A stretch of 64,000 nucleotides of DNA from Bordetella genomosp. 9. Lineage in GTDB: Bacteria > Pseudomonadota > Gammaproteobacteria > Burkholderiales > Burkholderiaceae_B. Position 1 is the stretch's first letter. Every line of letters begins with the position of its first letter. This document shows, piece after piece, positions 59,634 to 64,000 of this stretch. Position numbers and translations under genes: made by a program. Under the pieces are notes generated by a model. The model was not told the origin of the DNA and did no database searches. It was given only the letters and a program-made list of their open reading frames with translations. The stretch is from NCBI RefSeq assembly GCF_002261425.1, contig NZ_NEVJ01000003.1, positions 620,001 to 684,000 on the forward strand, given 5' to 3'.

Positions 59634-60632
59634 ATGACCGATATCCCCCGCACCATGCAGGCCGTCATCGCCACCCAGCCGGGCGATGCCGGCGTACTGG
59701 CCCTGGCCGAACGCCCCGTTCCCGCGCCGGGTCCCGGCGAAGTCCTGCTGCGCGTGCGCGCGGCCGGCGTCAACCGGCCCGACATCATGCAGCGCCAGGG
59801 CCTGTCCCGGCCGGCGGAAGGCGTCACCGACGTCCTGGGCCTGGAAGCCTGCGGCGAGGTCGCCGCATGCGGGCCCGGCGTGCCGTCCGCGCTGCAAGGC
59901 CAGCGGCTGATGAGCCTGCTGCCCGGCGGCGGCTACGCCCCCTGGTGCGTGGCCCGCGTCGATCACTCGCTGCCCGTGCCGGACGACGTGGACGATCTCG
60001 CGGCCGCCGCGCTGCCGGAAGGCCTGTTCACCGTCTGGCACAACCTTTTCGAGCTGGGCCGGCTGCGCATGGGCGAGACCGTGCTGGTGCACGGCGCCGC
60101 CGGCGGCATCGGCACGCTGGCCATCCGCATGGCCCACGCCGCCGGCGCGCGCGTCATCGCCACCGCCGGCCGGGCCGAACGCCTGCCGGCGCTGCGCGAG
60201 CTGGGCGCGGCCCAGGCGATCTGCTACCGTGACACCGATTTCGTCGTCGCCTGCCAGGATGACACGCGGGGACGTGGCGTGGACGTCGTGCTCGATATGG
60301 TCGGCGGCGACTACGTCCGCCGCAACCTGCAGGCGCTGGGCTTCGGCGGGCGCCATATCAGCCTGTCCTTCCTGCAAGGATCGTCGGTGGACATCGAATT
60401 GCTGACCTTGATGCAGAAGCAGCTGAGCCTGCACTCGTCCACCCTGCGTCCGCAGACGGCGGCGGAAAAAACCCGCATGGCGATCGAGATCACGCGCCAT
60501 GTCCTGCCCCTGGTCGAAGACGGCCGGGTGCGTCCCAAACTGCATGCCGGCCTGCCCCTGGCCCAGGCCGCCGATGCGCATCGACTGCTGGAAAGCGGCG
60601 AGGTGTTCGGCAAACTCGTGCTGGTGCCCTGA
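59634..60632 (+). CDS. NAD(P)H quinone oxidoreductase (zinc-independent MDR, PIG3-like)
   Basis: A 332-residue medium-chain reductase. It starts MTDIPRTMQAVIATQPGDAG; the catalytic domain has VLLRVRAAGVNRPDIMQRQG and GLEACGEVAACGPG. The nucleotide loop VLVHGAAGGIGTLAIRMAHA (AAGGIG) indicates NADPH. No zinc Cys/His set is visible, as expected for quinone reductases. The start follows the ATPase stop by 4 bp; ATG at 59655 is an alternative. Next gene is 35 bp on. Confidence 0.9.
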   Translation: MTDIPRTMQAVIATQPGDAGVLALAERPVPAPGPGEVLLRVRAAGVNRPDIMQRQGLSRPAEGVTDVLGLEACGEVAACGPGVPSALQGQRLMSLLPGGGYAPWCVARVDHSLPVPDDVDDLAAAALPEGLFTVWHNLFELGRLRMGETVLVHGAAGGIGTLAIRMAHAAGARVIATAGRAERLPALRELGAAQAICYRDTDFVVACQDDTRGRGVDVVLDMVGGDYVRRNLQALGFGGRHISLSFLQGSSVDIELLTLMQKQLSLHSSTLRPQTAAEKTRMAIEITRHVLPLVEDGRVRPKLHAGLPLAQAADAHRLLESGEVFGKLVLVP

Positions 60633-60667
60633 TGGCCGCCCTGCCCTCCGCCCCCGAACCCCACGCC

Positions 60668-61285
60668 ATGCAACTCTTCTACGCCCCCACTTCCCCCTAC
60701 GTGCGCAAGGTCATGGCCTGCGCGCACCTGTGCGGCATCGTCGACCGCATCGCGCTGCTGGACAGCGCCGCCCATCCCATCCGGCGCGATGCCCGCATCG
60801 CGGCCCACAACCCGCTGGCCAAGATCCCCACCCTGATCCTGGCCGACGGCGCCGCGCTCTATGACAGCCGCGTCATCTGCGAATACATCGCCGACCTGGC
60901 CGGCAACGATCACCTGTTCCCACCGGCGGGACCGCAACGCTGGCGCGCCCTGACGTGGCAGGCACTGGGCGACGGCCTGCTGGACGCGGCCCTGCTGGCC
61001 CGCTATGAAATCGCCGCCCGGCCGCCCGAATCGCAATGGCAGGATTGGCGCGCGGCGCAGTTGAAAAAGGTCGAGGCCAGCCTGGACGAACTGGAACCGC
61101 AGGCGGCATCCCTGGCCGTGCAACGGCCCACCATCGGTGAAATCACCCTGGGCTGCGCCCTGGGCTACCTGGATTTCCGCTTCGCCGAGCTGGACTGGCG
61201 CGCCACCCATCCGCACACCGCGCGCTGGTTCGACGCCTTCGGGCAACTGCCCGCCATGCGGGCCACCACGCCGCGCGACGCCTGA
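60668..61285 (+). CDS. Glutathione S-transferase family protein
   Basis: A 205-residue GST: MQLFYAPTSPYVRKVMACAH opens the thioredoxin-like domain, with NPLAKIPTLILADGAALYDS, the cis-Pro and the DS glutathione loop. The helical domain follows with VQRPTIGEITLGCALGYLDF. I chose ATG 60668 since GSTs of this type start there; an in-frame ATG at 60632 overlaps the reductase stop and would add 12 residues. Its neighbours suggest a reductive detoxification or catabolic unit. Confidence 0.9.
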   Translation: MQLFYAPTSPYVRKVMACAHLCGIVDRIALLDSAAHPIRRDARIAAHNPLAKIPTLILADGAALYDSRVICEYIADLAGNDHLFPPAGPQRWRALTWQALGDGLLDAALLARYEIAARPPESQWQDWRAAQLKKVEASLDELEPQAASLAVQRPTIGEITLGCALGYLDFRFAELDWRATHPHTARWFDAFGQLPAMRATTPRDA

Positions 61286-61301
61286 CCATCCGAACGCCAC
61301 C

Positions 61302-61799
61302 ATGAACGCCACCGCCACCGCCGCCCCCGCCACGCCTTCCGCCGGCAACACCACCAAGGTGTGGTTCCTGAACGGCCCCAACGCCAATCTCTATGGCCTG
61401 GACGCCAACAAGACCTACGGCTCCGAAAGCTTCCCCATGCTGCGCCAGCGCTGCGAAAACAAGGCCGCCGAGCTCGGTATCGCCCTGAATTTCGTCCAGT
61501 CCAACCATGAAGGCCAGCTCATCGACTGGATCCAGGAAGCGCGCGGCGACGCCCAGGGCGTCATCATCAATGCCGCGGGCCTGACCTACACGTCCATCCC
61601 CCTGCTGGATGCCCTGTTGTCCTTTTCCGGCCGCATCATCGAAGTGCACATGAGCAATATCTGGAAGCGCGAGCCCTTCCGCCACCACTCCTATATTTCC
61701 AAGGCCGCCGACGGCGTGATCGCCGGGCTGGGCGCCGAGGGCTATGAACTCGCCATCGAAGCCATGGCACGCCTGATCCGCCGCCCCGCGCTGGCCTGA
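61302..61799 (+). CDS. Type II 3-dehydroquinate dehydratase-like protein with altered active-site lid
   Basis: A 165-residue dehydroquinase II homologue. NGPNANLYGLDANKTYGSES, QSNHEGQLIDWIQEA, GVIINAAGLTYTSIPLLDAL and EVHMSNIWKREPFRHHSYIS match the fold. Tyr39 (Mtb Tyr24), Asn90 and catalytic His116 (Mtb His101) are kept. The lid segment that reads GRREPAVYG in M. tuberculosis is GLDANKTYG here, so the catalytic Arg19 is Asp34, and His81 of the LTHTS motif is Tyr96. Such changes argue that it acts on another substrate. It lies in a transporter/oxidoreductase operon, not with aro genes. Confidence 0.85.
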   Translation: MNATATAAPATPSAGNTTKVWFLNGPNANLYGLDANKTYGSESFPMLRQRCENKAAELGIALNFVQSNHEGQLIDWIQEARGDAQGVIINAAGLTYTSIPLLDALLSFSGRIIEVHMSNIWKREPFRHHSYISKAADGVIAGLGAEGYELAIEAMARLIRRPALA

Positions 61800-61833
61800 A
61801 CCCGCCGCCTCGCCCCAGACCGAACACCGCCCT

Positions 61834-62793
61834 ATGACCGCCATCCACAACGGGGAATGCTCCGGCTCCCTGGTCTTCTACAGCGAGTTCGACAGCTTCG
61901 ACGTGTGGAAATCCGCGCTGCGGGCCCAGTTGCCCCGCCTGCGCGTCCTGCATGCCGGCGAAGTCACCGATCCCGCCGACGTCCATTACGCCCTGGCCTG
62001 GAAGCCGCCGGAGGGCTTCTTCGACCGCATGTCCAACCTGCGCCTCATCATCAACCTGGGCGCTGGCGTCGATACCCTGGTCGGCCGCAAGGACCTGCCC
62101 GCGGGCATCCCCATCACCCGTATCACCGACCCCAACATGGGCCGCATGATGGCCGGCTACGTGCTGTTCGCCACCCTGCGCTACGCCCGCGACATCCCCT
62201 GGTTCGAACAGGCGCAGCGGCGCGCCGAATGGGCCTACCGCCATCCGCGTTCGCCGGAGGAAATCCGCGTCGCCGTCCTCGGGCTGGGCGAACTGGGCGC
62301 GTATGCCGCCCGCGAACTGCAACGCCAGGGCCTGACCGTGCTGGGCTGGTCGCGCAGCCCGCGCCAGATCGACGGCGTCCAGTGCTACTCGGGCATGGAG
62401 AACCTGGACAGCGTGCTGTCCCAGGCCGACATCCTGGTCGTCATGCTGCCGCTGACGCCGGAAACGCGCGAGCTGCTGACGCGCGAGCGCCTGCGGAAGC
62501 TGCCCCGCGGCGCATCCCTGATCAACGTCGCCCGCGGCGCCCTGCTCGACCAGGCGGCCCTGACGGAGCTGCTGCAAAGCGGCCACCTGGCGGGCGCCAC
62601 GCTGGACGTCTTCGAGCGCGAACCCTTGCCCGCTGACGATCCGCTCTGGAAGATGGACACGGTGCTGATCACCCCGCACCTGGCGTCCGTCGCCATCCCC
62701 GCGTCGGCGGCCACGCAGATCGCCGAGAACATCGTGCGCGTCTCCAACGGCCAGGATCCGGTCAACCGCATCGATCCCGCGCGCGGCTACTAG
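61834..62793 (+). CDS. D-2-hydroxyacid dehydrogenase (GhrA-like glyoxylate/hydroxypyruvate reductase)
   Basis: A 319-residue D-isomer 2-hydroxyacid dehydrogenase of the GhrA type. The substrate domain has LRLIINLGAGVDTLVGR; the NAD(P) loop is VAVLGLGELGAYAARELQ, with WSRSPRQ after strand 2 (NADPH-type). Catalytic residues appear in NVARGALLDQ (Arg), DVFEREPLP (Glu) and ITPHLAS (His). It starts 34 bp after the dehydroquinase-like gene. It probably reduces a 2-oxoacid formed by the pathway. Confidence 0.92.
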   Translation: MTAIHNGECSGSLVFYSEFDSFDVWKSALRAQLPRLRVLHAGEVTDPADVHYALAWKPPEGFFDRMSNLRLIINLGAGVDTLVGRKDLPAGIPITRITDPNMGRMMAGYVLFATLRYARDIPWFEQAQRRAEWAYRHPRSPEEIRVAVLGLGELGAYAARELQRQGLTVLGWSRSPRQIDGVQCYSGMENLDSVLSQADILVVMLPLTPETRELLTRERLRKLPRGASLINVARGALLDQAALTELLQSGHLAGATLDVFEREPLPADDPLWKMDTVLITPHLASVAIPASAATQIAENIVRVSNGQDPVNRIDPARGY

Positions 62794-62879
62794 GCCGCGG
62801 CTGCGCGGCACACACGCACGCACGCATACGCACGGCCGCCGGTGGATCTGCCCGCCGGCGCCGCGCGGCGCGCGGCCCG

Positions 62880-63701
62880 CTAGCGCGGCTCCTCGATGTT
62901 CAGCACCTTCCCCAATCCCAGAAAGCCGTTCGCCACCGCCAGCACCGCCGCGGTCACGAAGATGTAGACCACCGACAGCGCCGCCAGGGTCGGATCGGCG
63001 AATTCCCGCACATAGTTGTACATGGACACCGGCAAGGTCTGCGTGCTCTGGGTCGTCACGAACAGCGACGCGGTGAACTCGCTGAACGACATGATGGCGG
63101 CGAACAGCCAGCCGCCGAACAGGCCCGGCGCCAGCAGCGGCACCGTGATCGTGAACAGCACCCGCACAGGCGACGCGCCCAGGCTGGCCGCGCTCTGCTC
63201 CAGGCGCGCATCCAGGTTCTCCATGGACACGTAGACGCTGCGCAGCACGAAAGGCAATACCAGCATGACGTGGCACAGGATCACCAGGCCATAGCCGCGA
63301 TCCAGGTCCAGCTGCGCGACCAGGATCAGCAAGCCCAGTCCCAGGGTGAAATGCGGTATCACCAGCGGCGACAGCAACACCGCCTGCAGGACGTTCTTCC
63401 CGGGAAACTCCAGCCGCTTCACGGCGATCGCCAGCGCCGTCCCGATCACCAGCGCCAGCAGCGACGCCCATAGCGTCACCACCATGCTGGCCCGGAAGCC
63501 ATCCTGGAAATCCGGGTAGGTGAAGGCCCTTTCGAACCACCGCAGGGACCAGTTCTGCGGGGGGAACGTCAGCAGCGCCTTGTCGTTGAAGGACGCCATC
63601 GTGACCACCACCACCGGCAGCAGGATGAAGGCCAGGATCAGGACGATCAGCAGCGGCGCGCCCACGCGCAGCCACATCGGCACGGTATTGCGTTTCTTCA
63701 T
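62880..63701 (-). CDS. ABC transporter permease (PotC/PotI-like)
   Basis: A 273-residue permease with about six helices: PLLIVLILAFILLPVVVVTM at the start, ALVIGTALAIAVKRLEF, LSPLVIPHFTLGLGLLILVA and VYIFVTAAVLAVANGFLGL at the end. The EAA-type loop ENLDARLEQSAASLGASPVR contacts the ATPase. It is the second permease of a spermidine/putrescine-type importer; its ATG is separated from the previous permease stop by 1 bp. It is convergent with the hydroxyacid dehydrogenase gene (86 bp apart, no clear terminator). Confidence 0.94.
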   Translation of the reverse strand: MKKRNTVPMWLRVGAPLLIVLILAFILLPVVVVTMASFNDKALLTFPPQNWSLRWFERAFTYPDFQDGFRASMVVTLWASLLALVIGTALAIAVKRLEFPGKNVLQAVLLSPLVIPHFTLGLGLLILVAQLDLDRGYGLVILCHVMLVLPFVLRSVYVSMENLDARLEQSAASLGASPVRVLFTITVPLLAPGLFGGWLFAAIMSFSEFTASLFVTTQSTQTLPVSMYNYVREFADPTLAALSVVYIFVTAAVLAVANGFLGLGKVLNIEEPR

Positions 63702-63702
63702 C

Positions 63703-64000
63703 TCAATGCACCTGTATGGCCTTGAACCGCCGGGTCAGCCGCCCCAGCAGCATCAGCGACACCACCGTCAGCGCCAGGCCCGACACGCTCAGGCTGGCGG
63801 CCAGGGGGAAATTCATCGACGAAAAGCCCAGCTGGTAGACCAGCGTCGAGACCGTCGGCACGCGGCCGCCGCCTATCATCTGCGGCGTCGCGAAGGCGCT
63901 GAACGTCCAGGCGAACGACGTCGTCACGCTGGCCAGGATGCCGGGCATCGACAAGGGCAGCGTCACTGTCAGGAACGTGCGCACCGGCCCGGCGCCCAGG
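63703..64000 (-). CDS. ABC transporter permease, C-terminal part (runs off right edge)
   Basis: The last 98 or so residues of a PotB/PotH-like permease: LGAGPVRTFLTVTLPLSMPG is the end of the EAA loop, followed by VTTSFAWTFSAFATPQMIGG and SLSVSGLALTVVSLMLLGRL. The start lies beyond 64000. It pairs with the permease directly downstream. The substrate-binding protein is expected outside the window. Confidence 0.92.
   Translation of the reverse strand, partial: LGAGPVRTFLTVTLPLSMPGILASVTTSFAWTFSAFATPQMIGGGRVPTVSTLVYQLGFSSMNFPLAASLSVSGLALTVVSLMLLGRLTRRFKAIQVH

Noticed and set aside
1..64000. CRISPR array, tRNA, rRNA, transposase, integrase or attachment site
   Set aside because: None seen: the tandem arrays are contiguous without spacers, and no mobile-element protein motifs appear in any frame read.

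Overview
The window is very GC-rich, gene-dense proteobacterial chromosome. The gene content points to the Alcaligenaceae, most likely Bordetella or Achromobacter: many LysR regulators, Bug-type solute receptors, a cbb3 oxidase operon with a CcoS/CcoG/short-CcoH layout, and a GC-rich hairpin element that I recall from Bordetella/Achromobacter genomes. I see no tRNA, rRNA, CRISPR array, insertion sequence or prophage. Genus is inference; no search was run.

Layout. 1-11.3 kb: LysR regulators with catabolic or redox genes (D-cysteine desulfhydrase-like enzyme, UspA, GST, a pyridoxamine-oxidase/ferredoxin-reductase fusion, alpha/beta hydrolase, acyl-CoA dehydrogenase, NfsB-like nitroreductase), ending in an internally deleted EamA transporter remnant. 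11.3-16.75 kb: an iron-uptake operon on the minus strand (FecI-like sigma factor, FecR, transducer-type TonB receptor, PepSY membrane protein) with a Fur-box-like site. 16.8-23.2 kb: a tightly coupled five-gene minus-strand cluster (thermostable-hemolysin family protein, AMP-ligase, haem-oxygenase-fold diiron protein, SDR, TPR-like exported protein), divergent from a QseBC/PmrAB-like two-component system; this looks like an uncharacterised small-molecule pathway. 23.3-25.0 kb: BON and Usp genes behind an FNR-type box. 25-29.3 kb: polysaccharide deacetylase, PrpD, Bug receptor and LysR. 29.5-33.3 kb: a three-subunit GMC/cytochrome c dehydrogenase.

33.5-47.5 kb is a low-oxygen block. It holds a P-type ATPase reduced to its membrane helices, ccoS, ccoNOQP, ccoG and ccoH. 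Convergent to these is a four-gene signalling operon whose first kinase has a FixL-like PAS domain with the His and Arg of an oxygen-sensing haem pocket. It is followed by a PatZ-type protein acetyltransferase and a Usp gene. Five TTGAY-N4-GTCAA boxes in the window precede the ATPase shell, ccoN, two usp genes and the BON gene, which suggests one FNR/ANR regulon.

47.5-53.5 kb: an RND efflux operon with a striking repeated operator. 53.8-57 kb: topoisomerase IB, a DJ-1/PfpI protein and a Bug receptor with a clear terminator. 57-64 kb: a flavin monooxygenase, then an ABC ATPase followed by an NADPH:quinone reductase, GST, a type II dehydroquinase-like protein with an altered active site and a D-2-hydroxyacid dehydrogenase, facing two ABC permease genes that run off the right edge.
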